A DNA stretch of 64,000 nucleotides from Thalassobaculum sp965228445 (GTDB taxonomy: Bacteria; Pseudomonadota; Alphaproteobacteria; Thalassobaculales; Thalassobaculaceae). Below are positions 25,304 to 33,786 of the stretch, piece after piece; the stretch's first letter is position 1, and the number at the start of each line of letters is the position of its first letter. Location of the stretch: the NCBI GenBank assembly GCA_965228445.1, contig OZ245813.1, forward strand, positions 3,720,001 through 3,784,000. Reading direction: 5' to 3'. The notes below the pieces were generated by a model, which was not told the DNA's origin, searched no databases, and saw only the letters and a program-made list of their open reading frames with translations. Made by a program: the position numbers and the translations under genes.

Positions 25304-26806
25304 TCAGTCGATCCGCGTGATCCGGCCTTCGACGCCAGTGCTGACCGTACCGCGGGTCTCGACGTAGTCGATCACCTGCCCGGCCAGGAGGCCGCCGGAG
25401 ATGCCGTCGATCAGCACCTTGGCCTGGCGCAGCATGCCGTAGCCGTCGCCGCCGCTGCCGACATAGTCGTTGGTCGCCAGCGTGTAGGTCGCGGTGTCGT
25501 CCAGCGGCTGGCCGCCGACGATCACCTCGGTGACCCGCGCGCCGACCGGCTTGGAGGCGTCGTAGGAGAAGGTGAGTCCGGAGACCTGCGGGAAGCGGCC
25601 CTGGACCTCCTCGACCCCGCTCACCCCATGCTCCAGGGCTTCGCGGAGCACCGCGCCGGACAGCTCCAGCTTGACGGTCGAATTGCCGAACGGCAGTTCG
25701 GTAAGGATGGTCTTGCGGGTCAGCTCGGTACCGGCCGGATAGACCGTGTCTCCCCGGATGCCGCCACCGTTCGCCAGGCCGATATCGGCGCCGGTCGCCG
25801 TCCGGCTGGCATCGGCGACCAGATTGCCGAAGGCGGTCTCCATCGAGCGGATCGAGGCCCGGCGGGTATCGAGCTCCACGTCGGTCTTGCCGATCACCTG
25901 GCCCAGGCCCTGGTCCAGCGCGGCGGCATAGGCGTCGACCTGCGCCTGCACCGTCGCGTCGGGCGTGGCGTCGTCGGTGGCGATGAGGTCGAAGGTGGGC
26001 TTCCAGACCACGGCGAGCTTGCCGCGCTTCTCCACCTTGTCGAGGGTGATGGTGGTCTTGGCGATGAACTCGCCCTCCGCACCGGCGCCGACCAGCATGT
26101 CCCGGCCGTCGTAGTAGATGCGCGCCACCTCGTCATGGCCGCCGAGCACCAGGTCGACATCCTTGACCACACGGGTCAGCTCGCGGTCCAGGCCTTCGCC
26201 GCCATGGCTGAGCACGATGATGAAATCGGCGCCCAGTTCCTTCAGCGCGCCGGCCGCCGACGTCGCCGCCTCGGCGTAGTCGGCGAAGGTCACGCCGGCG
26301 CCCGGGCTGGCCAGGAAGGTGGTGTCGGGCGTGGTCAGTCCCAGCAGGCCGATCTTGAAGCCGTTCATGTCGATGATCTGCGGACCGTCGACACCCGGGA
26401 ACGGGTTGCCGTCGAGGGCGACGTTGCTGGAGATCCAGGCGAAGTCTGATTCCGCGACCCGCGCCTTCAGGACGTCGTCGCCGAGATCGAATTCATGGTT
26501 GCCGAGCGTCGCGTACTGGATGCCGACCATCTCGGCCAGCTCGATCATGTGTGCGCCCTTGTCGATGCCGCTCATCAGCGACGGCGAGATCATGTCGCCG
26601 CCGAAGGTGACGAGCGGGAACGCGCCTTCGGCCTTGGCCGCGGCCTTCTCCTGGGCGATCACGGCGGCGACCTTGCCGGCGTTCTCCATCTTGTCCCAGT
26701 CGTTGAGGTGCAGAATCACGAGCTTGAGCGGCTCGGCGGCCGCAGGTCCGGCCAGCGTGGCCACGGCCACGAGCGCGAACGCAAAAGTGCGCAGCAAGGA
26801 GAACAT
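25304..26806 (-). CDS. Periplasmic 5'-nucleotidase/UshA-like metallophosphatase
   Basis: 500 residues from the ATG at 26806, which has GGAG six bases upstream (an earlier in-frame ATG at 26818 overlaps it). A signal peptide ends near AAAE at about residue 25. The N-terminal calcineurin-like domain shows GGDMIS, GNHEFD (102-107), LSHGGEGLD and GGHDE; the C-terminal 5'-nucleotidase domain starts near residue 310 (NLVADASRTATGADIGLANGGGIR). The first metal motif is ILHLNDWDKM, so Asp38 replaces the usual His of ND-x-H. Role: release of phosphate and nucleosides from nucleotides outside the cytoplasm. Monocistronic. Confidence 0.87.
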   Translation of the reverse strand: MFSLLRTFAFALVAVATLAGPAAAEPLKLVILHLNDWDKMENAGKVAAVIAQEKAAAKAEGAFPLVTFGGDMISPSLMSGIDKGAHMIELAEMVGIQYATLGNHEFDLGDDVLKARVAESDFAWISSNVALDGNPFPGVDGPQIIDMNGFKIGLLGLTTPDTTFLASPGAGVTFADYAEAATSAAGALKELGADFIIVLSHGGEGLDRELTRVVKDVDLVLGGHDEVARIYYDGRDMLVGAGAEGEFIAKTTITLDKVEKRGKLAVVWKPTFDLIATDDATPDATVQAQVDAYAAALDQGLGQVIGKTDVELDTRRASIRSMETAFGNLVADASRTATGADIGLANGGGIRGDTVYPAGTELTRKTILTELPFGNSTVKLELSGAVLREALEHGVSGVEEVQGRFPQVSGLTFSYDASKPVGARVTEVIVGGQPLDDTATYTLATNDYVGSGGDGYGMLRQAKVLIDGISGGLLAGQVIDYVETRGTVSTGVEGRITRID

Positions 26807-26947
26807 CGTCGACTCCATCGATCAGCGGAAGGCGGAAAAACCTGACGGTCACAGTACTGTAACACGCCGGCTCGACCAACAATGCTTGGGGTCGATGATA
26901 GCCGATGGTTGTGACCGTTGGGGTGCAGAGGTCGCCACCCCGACGTC

Positions 26948-27039
26948 GTCCTGACGAAAGTCAGGACCAAGCCAAGATGCCGATGCAGGGCCGGGGTCTG
27001 GGGACGTGCAGGATGCCTGATCCTGATTTGCATCAGGAT
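26948..27039. repeat. REP-like hairpin doublet (copy 1)
   Basis: Two short hairpins in opposite orientation: GTCCTGAC-GAAA-GTCAGGAC (26948-26967) and ATCCTGAT-TTGC-ATCAGGAT (27020-27039), each flanked on the outer side by CGTC/GACGGG. The same doublet occurs at 61407-61477. Lies between the convergently unrelated gst and nucleotidase genes. Confidence 0.65.
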
Positions 27040-27067
27040 GACGGGAGGTGGTCGAGGGGGTGTGCCC

Positions 27068-27763
27068 CTACCGCGTCACGCTGGCGCCGCTCTGGGTGAA
27101 GAGAATCTTGCGTTCCGCCTCGTCCGGCGGGGCGGAGCGGCGGAATTCCTTGCCGAGATCGACGGCCCGCTGCACCGCCGGCCGTTCCTTGATCGCCGCG
27201 CGCCAGCGGGTCACGTTCGGATAGGCCTCCAGCGAGGCGCCCAGCGGTCTGGCGATCAGCACCCAGGGCCAGCAGATCATGTCGGCGATGGTGAAGTCGT
27301 CGCCGACGATCCATTTCCGCCCTTCCAGCCGACGCTCCAGCACCGCCGCGCAGCGGTCGTACTCGTTAAGATACCGGGTCTTGGCGTAGGGCACGTCCTC
27401 CGGCGCGTAGTTCACGAAATGGCTGAGCTGGCCGGCCATCGGCCCCTGGTTGCCGGTCTGCCAGAACAGCCATTCCAGCACTTCCTTCTCGCCGCGCGGA
27501 TCGGACGGGATGAACCGACCGGTCTTGCGCGCCAGGTAGTGCATGATGGCGCCGGACTCGAAGACGGAGATCGGGTCGCCCTCCACGCCGTGATCGACGA
27601 TCGCCGGCATCCGGTTGTTCGGGCTGATCGCCAGGAACTCCGGCTTGAACTGGTCGCCCTTGGAGATGTTGAGCGGGATCAGGTTGTAGTCGATCCCCAG
27701 TTCCTCCAGCAGGATCGCGACCTTCCAGCCGTTCGGGGTGGGCCAGTAGTAGAAGTCGATCAT
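27068..27763 (-). CDS. Glutathione S-transferase-like protein (Nu/YfcG type)
   Basis: 231 residues. N-terminal thioredoxin fold begins IDFYYWPTPNGWKVAILLEELG, with the T-P-N-G-W-K active-site stretch typical of YfcG/Nu-class enzymes, then ISPNNRMPAIVD (cis-Pro) and FESGAIMHYLA (gamma-glutamyl binding). The C-terminal helical domain follows from about residue 95. Nu-class proteins have disulfide-bond reductase activity. Its ATG overlaps the stop of the CoA-transferase gene (ATGA), so the two are co-expressed; a shared pathway is likely but unknown. Confidence 0.87.
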   Translation of the reverse strand: MIDFYYWPTPNGWKVAILLEELGIDYNLIPLNISKGDQFKPEFLAISPNNRMPAIVDHGVEGDPISVFESGAIMHYLARKTGRFIPSDPRGEKEVLEWLFWQTGNQGPMAGQLSHFVNYAPEDVPYAKTRYLNEYDRCAAVLERRLEGRKWIVGDDFTIADMICWPWVLIARPLGASLEAYPNVTRWRAAIKERPAVQRAVDLGKEFRRSAPPDEAERKILFTQSGASVTR

Positions 27764-28965
27764 GCCGCCTGTTCCTCCTTGGTGCCGGCCACGCCGTCGG
27801 CGCGCAGCGCGGCGATCTCGTCCTGGGTGAACCCGGCCGAAGCCAGCAGGGCGTCGGTATCCGCGCCCAGCAGCGGCGCGCCGTGGGACAGGTCCGGCTC
27901 GGTCACCGAGAAGGTCGCCGCCGGGCGGGCCTGGCGAACCTTGCCCGCCTGGGGGTGGTCGAGCTCGACGACGATGCCGCTCGCCTGGATCTGGGGGTGG
28001 TCGATCATCGCGGAGCGGGTCAGTACCGGGGCGCAGGGCACGTCATGGGCCTCCAGCCGCTCCAGCCAATAGGCCGAGCCGTTGGTGGCGATCACGCTCT
28101 GGGTCAGGGCGAGCCGGTCGTCGATATTCTCGTGCCGCAGCGCCGGAGTCAGGAAGCGCGGGTCCTCCAGCCATTCCGGCATCTCCAGGGCGGCGGTCAG
28201 CGACTTCCACTGCTTGTCGGTGTTCACCGCCACGGTGATGTAGCCGTCGGTGGTCTCGTAGATCAGGTCGATGAAGCTGGCCGCCTTCTCCTGCGGGAAC
28301 TCCCCGCCGACGAAGGTCTGGCTGCCCATGTCGGAGTGCCACAGGAAGTCGATCACGCTGTCCAGCATGGAGACCTTCACGTGCTGGCCCTCGCCGGAGC
28401 GCTCGCGCTTCAGCAGGGCGGCGGTGATCGCCTGGGCCGAGGTGTAGCCGGTCAGCTTGTCGGGGATGATGGTGCGCACCAGCCGAGGGCGGGCGTCGTC
28501 GGCGCCGCCCTGGATCGAGGTGAGGCCGGACAGCGCCTGCACCAGAGGGTCGTAGACCGGCTTGTCGGCATAGGGGCCGGTATCGCCGAAGCCGCTGATC
28601 GAGCAGTAGACGATCGACGGGTTCACCGCCCGCACCGCCGCCTCGCCCAGGCCCATGCGGTCGGTGACGCCGGGACGGAAGTTCTGCACGAAGGCGTCGG
28701 CCGTCGCCGCCAGCTTCAGGACCGCTTCCACCCCGCGCGGGTCCTTCAGGTTCAGGGCGACCGACTTCTTGGAGCGGTTGTTGTTCAGGAAGGAGGCCGA
28801 GAACCCTCCCTGGCGGTTGGCCATGGCCCGGGTGAAGTCGCCGCCCGCCGGGTGTTCGATCTTGATGACCTCGGCGCCCTGATCGGCCAGCAGCATGGTG
28901 CCGAGCGGACCGGAGACCACGCTGGTCAGATCGATGATGCGAAAACCCTCAAGCGGTCCGGCCAT
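27760..28965 (-). CDS. Family III CoA-transferase (CaiB/BaiF)
   Basis: 401 residues with GGGGAG before the ATG. Typical family III pattern: LEGFRIIDLTSVVSGPLGTMLLADQGAEVIKIE, then NRSKKSVALNLKDPRG, a catalytic Asp in the YDPLVQALSGLTSIQG region, and GAPLLGADTDALL at the end. Members transfer CoA between carboxylic acids (carnitine, formate, succinate, mesaconate and others). Operon with the GST-like gene. The intertwined-dimer fold and substrate range do not allow the substrate to be named. Confidence 0.9.
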   Translation of the reverse strand: MAGPLEGFRIIDLTSVVSGPLGTMLLADQGAEVIKIEHPAGGDFTRAMANRQGGFSASFLNNNRSKKSVALNLKDPRGVEAVLKLAATADAFVQNFRPGVTDRMGLGEAAVRAVNPSIVYCSISGFGDTGPYADKPVYDPLVQALSGLTSIQGGADDARPRLVRTIIPDKLTGYTSAQAITAALLKRERSGEGQHVKVSMLDSVIDFLWHSDMGSQTFVGGEFPQEKAASFIDLIYETTDGYITVAVNTDKQWKSLTAALEMPEWLEDPRFLTPALRHENIDDRLALTQSVIATNGSAYWLERLEAHDVPCAPVLTRSAMIDHPQIQASGIVVELDHPQAGKVRQARPAATFSVTEPDLSHGAPLLGADTDALLASAGFTQDEIAALRADGVAGTKEEQAA

Positions 28966-29072
28966 GCCTGCGCTCTCCCCGTCGGTGCTGTGGTGGATGC
29001 AAGGTCGTGTTCAGGAGCGCGGAGTCAACCACTGTGCGGCGCGAAGAGGTACCGGCGGGCCGCGGATGCACT

Positions 29073-29092
29073 ATTCGTGAATTGGCACGAAT
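29073..29092. promoter_or_regulatory. Operator-like inverted repeat upstream of the CoA-transferase gene
   Basis: ATTCGTG-AATTGG-CACGAAT: perfect 7-bp arms with a 6-bp spacer, 108 bp upstream of the CoA-transferase start, in the gap after modC. No regulator gene is adjacent. Confidence 0.4.
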
Positions 29093-29128
29093 TTGCGATC
29101 TATTGGGTCGAAATCGGCAAGGCGTGAG

Positions 29129-30226
29129 CTATCGCCCGTCGAAGGAGATCGTCTTCACCAGCGCGATCACCGGCTCGCCGACCCGCAGGCCCAGCTCGTC
29201 GACCGACTCGCGCGTCACCCGGGCGCGCAGCCGGGTCCCCTCGGCGATCTCGATCAGGGTCTCGGCATAGGGGGCGCCCTCGGACGCGGCGAGCTCGACG
29301 ATCCGGCCGGAGAGCCGGTTGCGGATGCTGATCCCCTCCGGCGGCCGGGTCGCCAGCGCCACGTCGCGGGCGCGGATCCGCAGGCGCACCCGTTCGCCGG
29401 TCGCGACCTCGATCCGGGGAATGGAGACCGGCTGGCCGGCCAGGTCGAGACGGGTGAGCTGGTAGCCGGCATCGTGCCCGGTCACGGTCGCGGTCAGCAG
29501 CGCGCCGGCCTCGAACCGCCCGGTCGCGGGCTCCAGATCCAGCCGTTCCAGGATCGGTCCGACAGCGCCCTCGGCGATCACCTTTCCGGCGGCGAGCACC
29601 ACCATCCGGTCGGCCAGGCGGGCGACCTCGGCCAGATCGTGGCTGACATAGATCGCCGGGATCGGGAGCGCGTCGTGCAGCCGCTCGAAGGTCGCCAGGA
29701 TGTCGGCGCGCGAGGCCTCGTCCAGGGCGGAGAGCGGCTCGTCCAGCAGCAGCAGGCGCGGTGCCGACAGCAGGGCGCGGCCGATGGCGACCCGCTGGCG
29801 CTCGCCGCCGGACAGCCGCTCCGGACCGCGCTCCAGCAGCCGTTCAAGGCCGAGCAGGGATACAGCCTCGTCGAAGCCGATCACCGGCGGCTGACCCTCG
29901 GCCCGCCGCGCGCCGTAGAGCAGGTTGCGCCGCACCGAGAGATGCGGGAACAGGCTCGCCTCCTGAAAGACGTAGCCGATGGGGCGGCGGTGAGCGGGCA
30001 GGTGGAGGCCGGCGCCGTCGTCCTGCCAGGTGTCGCCGCCGATCGCGAGCCGGCCGGACAGGCGGGTCAGGCCGGCCATCGCCCGGAGCACGGTGGTCTT
30101 GCCCGATCCCGACGGGCCGAACAGGGCGGTGATGCCCGTCATCGGCGCGGTGAAGGCGACATCCAGGTCGAAGCCGCCCAGGCTGCCGGCGAAGCGGGCA
30201 TCGATGCGGTCGGGGACGGGGCTCAC
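29129..30226 (-). CDS. modC: Molybdate ABC importer ATPase
   Basis: 365 residues from a GTG start overlapping the modB stop (GTGA). ATPase domain: Walker A GPSGSGKTT (37-45), Q-loop YVFQEASLFPHL, signature LSGGERQRVAIGRAL, Walker B LLLLDEPLSALDE, H-loop YVSHD. The C-terminal part (about 290-365) is a MOP/TOBE domain (SIRNRLSGRIVEL...LRARVTRESVDELGLRVGEPVIALVK), which binds oxyanion and marks ModC rather than a generic sulfate or spermidine ATPase. Drives uptake with ModB and ModA. Confidence 0.93.
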   Translation of the reverse strand: MSPVPDRIDARFAGSLGGFDLDVAFTAPMTGITALFGPSGSGKTTVLRAMAGLTRLSGRLAIGGDTWQDDGAGLHLPAHRRPIGYVFQEASLFPHLSVRRNLLYGARRAEGQPPVIGFDEAVSLLGLERLLERGPERLSGGERQRVAIGRALLSAPRLLLLDEPLSALDEASRADILATFERLHDALPIPAIYVSHDLAEVARLADRMVVLAAGKVIAEGAVGPILERLDLEPATGRFEAGALLTATVTGHDAGYQLTRLDLAGQPVSIPRIEVATGERVRLRIRARDVALATRPPEGISIRNRLSGRIVELAASEGAPYAETLIEIAEGTRLRARVTRESVDELGLRVGEPVIALVKTISFDGR

Positions 30227-30906
30227 GGCCGCGCCCTCCCGATCCGCTTCTCCAGCAGCAGCATCGCCAGGATCACGGCGAAGGCGAAGGCCACCATGCC
30301 GCCGGCCAGCAGATGCGCCTCCGCCCAGCGCAGGGTCTCCACGTAGTCGTAGATGGCGATCGACAGGACACGGGTCTCGCCGGGAATGTTGCCGCCGATC
30401 ATCAGGATGACCCCGAACTCGCCCATGGTATGGGCGAAGCCGAGCACCGCGCCGGTCAGGAAGCCGCGCCGGGCGAGCGGCACCGCCACGCTCCAGAACC
30501 GGTCCCAGGGCCCCGCGCGCAGGGTGGCGGCGACCTCCAGCGGCCGGTCGCCCATCGCTTCGAAGGCGTTGCGGACCGGCTGGACGACGAAGGGCAGGGA
30601 ATAGACCACCGAGCCGATCACCAGCCCGGTGAAGCTGAAGGCGAGCGACCGCGCGCCACCGAGCGACGCGATCCAGCCGCCCGGCCCGTCCGGGCCGAGC
30701 AGGATGAGGAGGTAGAACCCGAGCACCGTCGGCGGCAGCACCAGCGGCAGCGCCACGATGGCGGCGACCGCCTCCTTCCAGCGCGCCGCCGAGCGGGCGA
30801 GCCACCAGGCGATCGGCGTGGCGATCACCAGCAGCACCAGGGTCGTCACCGTCGCCAGGATCAGGGTCAGGCGGACCGGGGACCAGAGCTCGGCCAGGTC
30901 GGGCAT
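30223..30906 (-). CDS. modB: Molybdate ABC importer permease
   Basis: 227 residues, five to six membrane helices. IATPIAWWLARS near the N-terminus, LPLVLPPTVLGFYLL, and the EAA-type cytoplasmic loop EVAATLRAGPWDRFWSVAVPLARRG are ModB hallmarks. Located between modA (29 bp upstream) and modC (4-bp overlap). The order modA-modB-modC is the classical operon. Confidence 0.94.
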   Translation of the reverse strand: MPDLAELWSPVRLTLILATVTTLVLLVIATPIAWWLARSAARWKEAVAAIVALPLVLPPTVLGFYLLILLGPDGPGGWIASLGGARSLAFSFTGLVIGSVVYSLPFVVQPVRNAFEAMGDRPLEVAATLRAGPWDRFWSVAVPLARRGFLTGAVLGFAHTMGEFGVILMIGGNIPGETRVLSIAIYDYVETLRWAEAHLLAGGMVAFAFAVILAMLLLEKRIGRARP

Positions 30907-30935
30907 GGGCGCTCCCGTCGTTCACCCGTTGTCGG

Positions 30936-31691
30936 TCATCCCGGGGCGTAGCCGTATTTCTGGAGGATTTCCAGCGTCTGGGGACCTTTCAGGAAGGTCA
31001 TGAATGCAAGTGCGGCGTCCCGGTCGACGGCGGCTTTCAGCAGCACGGCGTCCTGGGCGATCGGATCGTGCAGATGCTCCGGCACCATCCAGCGCGATCC
31101 GTCGGCGTGGCCGGCGACCTGCGAGGCGGCGACGAAGCCGAGCCGGGCATTGCCGGTGGCGACGAACTGGTAGGTCTGGGCGATGTTCGTACCCTGGACC
31201 ATTTCGCCCTCGAACCGGGCGCGCTTGCCGAGATGGGTCAGCACCTGCAGGGCCGCCGCGCCGTAGGGGGCCGTCAGCGGATTGGCGATGGCGAGCTTGC
31301 CGAGACCGTCGGCGTCCAGGGTCTCCGGCCCGGTGACCAGATCCGGCTCGCGGCTGTACAGGGCGAGCCGCCCCTGGGCGTAGGTGAAGCGGTGGTCCGG
31401 TTCGCCCAGCCCGTCGGCGACGGCCTTCTCCGGCCGGGCCTGATCGGCGGCCAGGAAGACGTCGAACGGCGCGCCGCCGGCGATATGGGTGAAGAGCTGC
31501 CCGGTGGAGGCGAAGCTGAACATCGCCCGATGGCCGGTCGCGGTGTCGAAGGCGGTGCCGATCTCCTTGGCCGCGTCGGTGAAGTTCGCGGCGACCGCGA
31601 CCCTGACCTCTCCGGCCCGGGCCGCGCCGGCGGCAATCACGAGCAGCAGCGCGAGCATCGCCGCATGGAAGGGCCGGATCGGATGTGCCAT
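30936..31691 (-). CDS. modA: Molybdate-binding periplasmic protein
   Basis: 251 residues from the ATG at 31691 with CGGA upstream; an in-frame ATG at 31718 would lie inside the ModE-box-like palindrome, so it is disfavoured. A signal peptide (AAMLALLLVIAAGAARAG) leads to the mature EVRVAVAANFTDAAKEIGTAF, the ModA N-terminus; Ser residues in FSFASTGQLF and the late NIAQTYQFVATGNARLGFVA strand are family ligand regions. It delivers molybdate (or tungstate) to ModBC for molybdenum cofactor synthesis. Confidence 0.93.
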   Translation of the reverse strand: MAHPIRPFHAAMLALLLVIAAGAARAGEVRVAVAANFTDAAKEIGTAFDTATGHRAMFSFASTGQLFTHIAGGAPFDVFLAADQARPEKAVADGLGEPDHRFTYAQGRLALYSREPDLVTGPETLDADGLGKLAIANPLTAPYGAAALQVLTHLGKRARFEGEMVQGTNIAQTYQFVATGNARLGFVAASQVAGHADGSRWMVPEHLHDPIAQDAVLLKAAVDRDAALAFMTFLKGPQTLEILQKYGYAPG

Positions 31692-31698
31692 GGTTTTC

Positions 31699-31722
31699 CG
31701 ATATGTCGGTGCGAACATATCG
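31699..31722. promoter_or_regulatory. ModE-box-like palindrome before modA
   Basis: CGATATGT / ACATATCG, perfect 8-bp arms with an 8-bp spacer, immediately upstream of the modA start and downstream of the modE gene. It resembles the CGnTATATA-N6/8-TATATnACG layout of ModE sites. Expected to repress modABC when molybdate is plentiful. Confidence 0.6.
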
Positions 31723-31774
31723 GGATGGTGTCACGTCGCGCGGGCCCGGTCAACGGGGCGCACGTCGCGGCCGC

Positions 31775-32140
31775 TCAGCCCTTCTGGTCGGCGAGCAGCG
31801 TCTGTAGCGCCTCCAGCTCCGTCCTGGTGGCGGCGGCGGCCTGGTCCTCCATGCGGCGGTAGAGGTCGAGGACCCGGAGGCCGAGGTCGGTCAGCTCCGC
31901 GCCGCCCCGGGCCGATCCGCCGCGCGAGGTGGTGACCAGCGGCGCGCCGAAATCCTCCTTCATGGCTTCCACCAGCCCCCAGGCCCGCTTGTAGCTCATG
32001 CCGAGGCGGCGGCCGGCGGCGGCGATCGAGCCGGTTTCCACCACGCCCTGCAGCAGGTCGGCCTTGCCGGGGCCGACGGCGACGTTCGGGGCGATGACGA
32101 CCCGCAGACGCGGGCCAAGGGTCTGATTCCAGGGACGCAT
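31775..32140 (-). CDS. modE: ModE-family molybdenum-responsive regulator (DNA-binding domain only)
   Basis: 121 residues. The winged helix has the ModE sequence GKADLLQGVVETGSIAAAGRRLGMSYKRAWGLVEAM, followed by a C-terminal dimer helix (LDLYRRMEDQAAAATRTELEALQTLL). The two MOP/TOBE molybdate-binding domains of E. coli ModE are missing, as in many alphaproteobacterial short ModE proteins. It is transcribed toward modABC on the same strand with the palindrome at 31699-31722 between them. How it senses molybdate without a MOP domain is unclear. Confidence 0.88.
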   Translation of the reverse strand: MRPWNQTLGPRLRVVIAPNVAVGPGKADLLQGVVETGSIAAAGRRLGMSYKRAWGLVEAMKEDFGAPLVTTSRGGSARGGAELTDLGLRVLDLYRRMEDQAAAATRTELEALQTLLADQKG

Positions 32141-32395
32141 GGCGGCAGCTTACCCGGTCTCCCGCGTCAGGGGCAGCGCCGCATGAAACCGTCGATCCAG
32201 AGTCCCGCAGTAAAAGATTAAATCCTTTGAATACATAGATATGGAGCAAATATTTCAAAAGTCCTTTTCAGCACCGCGCGGAGTGCCTAGTGTTTCGCGT
32301 ATCGCACCGTCGGCATCAGAACAGGCGGGCGGGTTCGCAGGACCGGAAAACGGCCGCGGACCGACATAAGGAACGAAGCTAAGGGAGGCAGTTCC

Positions 32396-33646
32396 ATGAT
32401 CATCACGCGCAAGCATCTGCGCACCATGACCGCTGCGGTCGCCGGTGTCGCAGCGCTGGGTCTGGCGGCCACCGCCCAGGCCAAGGTCGAGGGCGACACC
32501 ATCATCCTCGGGGCGGCGATCTCGCTGACTGGGAAATACGCCACCAACGGCGTCCATGCCCAGAAGGGCTATGACTTCGCGGTCGACAAGATCAACGACG
32601 CCGGCGGCGTCTCGGTCGACGGCAAGACCTACAAGCTGAAGGTCGTCTACTACGACGACGAGTCCACCCCGGCCCGCGGCGCCGAGCTGGCGGAGCGGCT
32701 GATCAACCAGGACGGCGTCAAGTTCATGCTGGGCCCGTACAGCTCCGGCCTGACCAAGGCCATCGCGCCGGTGACCGAGAAGTACAAGATCCCGATGGTC
32801 GAGGCCGAGGGTGCGTCGCGCTCGCTGTTCACCCAGGGCTACAAGTACATGTTCGCGGTGCTCTCCACCTCCGAGCAGTACCTGGCCAGCGCCATCGAGC
32901 TCGCCGCCGAGGTGGCCGAGAAGCAGGGCAAGAAGTCGTCGGACATCAAGATCGCCATGGCGTTCGAGAACGATCCGTTCTCGCTCGACGTGCGTGCCGG
33001 CGTGGTCGACGACGCCAAGAAGTACAACATGAACATCGTCATCGACGACAAGCTGCCGCGCGACCTGTCGGACATGACCTCGACCCTGACCAAGGTCAAG
33101 GCGCTGAAGCCGGACTTGCTGGTCATCTCCGGTCACTCCAAGGGAGCCGCCACGGCCGCCCGGCAGATCCAGGAGCTGAAGATCGACGTGCCGATGGTGG
33201 CGATGACCCACTGCGAGGCCGCCGACATCACCGCCAAGTTCGGTGCCGGTCCGACCGAAGGCATCCTGTGCCCGACCCAGTGGTCCGAGACCCTGGCCTA
33301 CAAGGACGACCTCATGGGATCGGCCGCGCAGTACAACTCGGACTTCCAGAAGGCCTACCCGGAATACTCGACGGTGCCGTATCAGACCGCCATGGCCAGC
33401 ATGGCCGTGCAGGTCTGGGCCGACGCCTTCGAGCGGGCGAACTCCTTCGATACCGAGAAGCTGCGCGACACGCTCGCCGCCACCGACATGCAGACCTTCG
33501 CCGGCGGCGTGAAGTTCTCGGAGGCGGGCAACAACATCGCCAAGCCGATGGTGCTGCGGCAGATCCAGGACGGCGAATACCTGGTGGTGGCGCCGACCAA
33601 ATGGGCGGCGGCCGAGCTGCGCTACCCGCGGCAGCCCGAGTACTGA
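32396..33646 (+). CDS. Branched-chain amino acid/HAAT-type ABC binding protein
   Basis: 416 residues with AAGGGAGG upstream. The signal peptide ends at TAQAK near residue 28. Mature protein is a Leu/Ile/Val-binding-like periplasmic protein: GDTIILGAAISLTGKYATNG...GVHAQKGYDFAVDKIN, VVYYDDESTPARGAELAERLI, MLGPYSSGLTKAIAPV. First gene of a five-gene importer (binding protein, two permeases, two ATPases). The TcuA-like dehydrogenase downstream makes a carboxylate cargo as likely as an amino acid. Confidence 0.9.
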   Translation: MIITRKHLRTMTAAVAGVAALGLAATAQAKVEGDTIILGAAISLTGKYATNGVHAQKGYDFAVDKINDAGGVSVDGKTYKLKVVYYDDESTPARGAELAERLINQDGVKFMLGPYSSGLTKAIAPVTEKYKIPMVEAEGASRSLFTQGYKYMFAVLSTSEQYLASAIELAAEVAEKQGKKSSDIKIAMAFENDPFSLDVRAGVVDDAKKYNMNIVIDDKLPRDLSDMTSTLTKVKALKPDLLVISGHSKGAATAARQIQELKIDVPMVAMTHCEAADITAKFGAGPTEGILCPTQWSETLAYKDDLMGSAAQYNSDFQKAYPEYSTVPYQTAMASMAVQVWADAFERANSFDTEKLRDTLAATDMQTFAGGVKFSEAGNNIAKPMVLRQIQDGEYLVVAPTKWAAAELRYPRQPEY

Positions 33647-33660
33647 TCGCACCCTGACCG

Positions 33661-33693
33661 ACGGCGGCGGGGGAACACCCGTTCTCCCGCCGT
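33661..33693 (+). other. Intra-operon stem-loop after the binding-protein gene
   Basis: Left arm ACGGCGG(C)GGGGGAAC pairs with GTTCTCCCGCCGT around a 4-base ACCC loop, with one bulge and one mismatch. No T-run follows. Such stems after abundant binding-protein genes often stabilise the upstream message or limit read-through to the permeases. Confidence 0.55.
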
Positions 33694-33786
33694 TCGCGTT
33701 GCCGTGCACCGGAGGCCGCCGGTCCGCGTGAGGCCCAGAGTCCGCGCCGGGTCCGAGCCGCCGCCTCCGGAACAGGAGCGAGCCTA

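Noticed and set aside
26941..27060. Repeated short hairpins considered as a CRISPR array
   Set aside because: Only two inverted units without regular spacers or cas genes; they fit a REP-like doublet instead.
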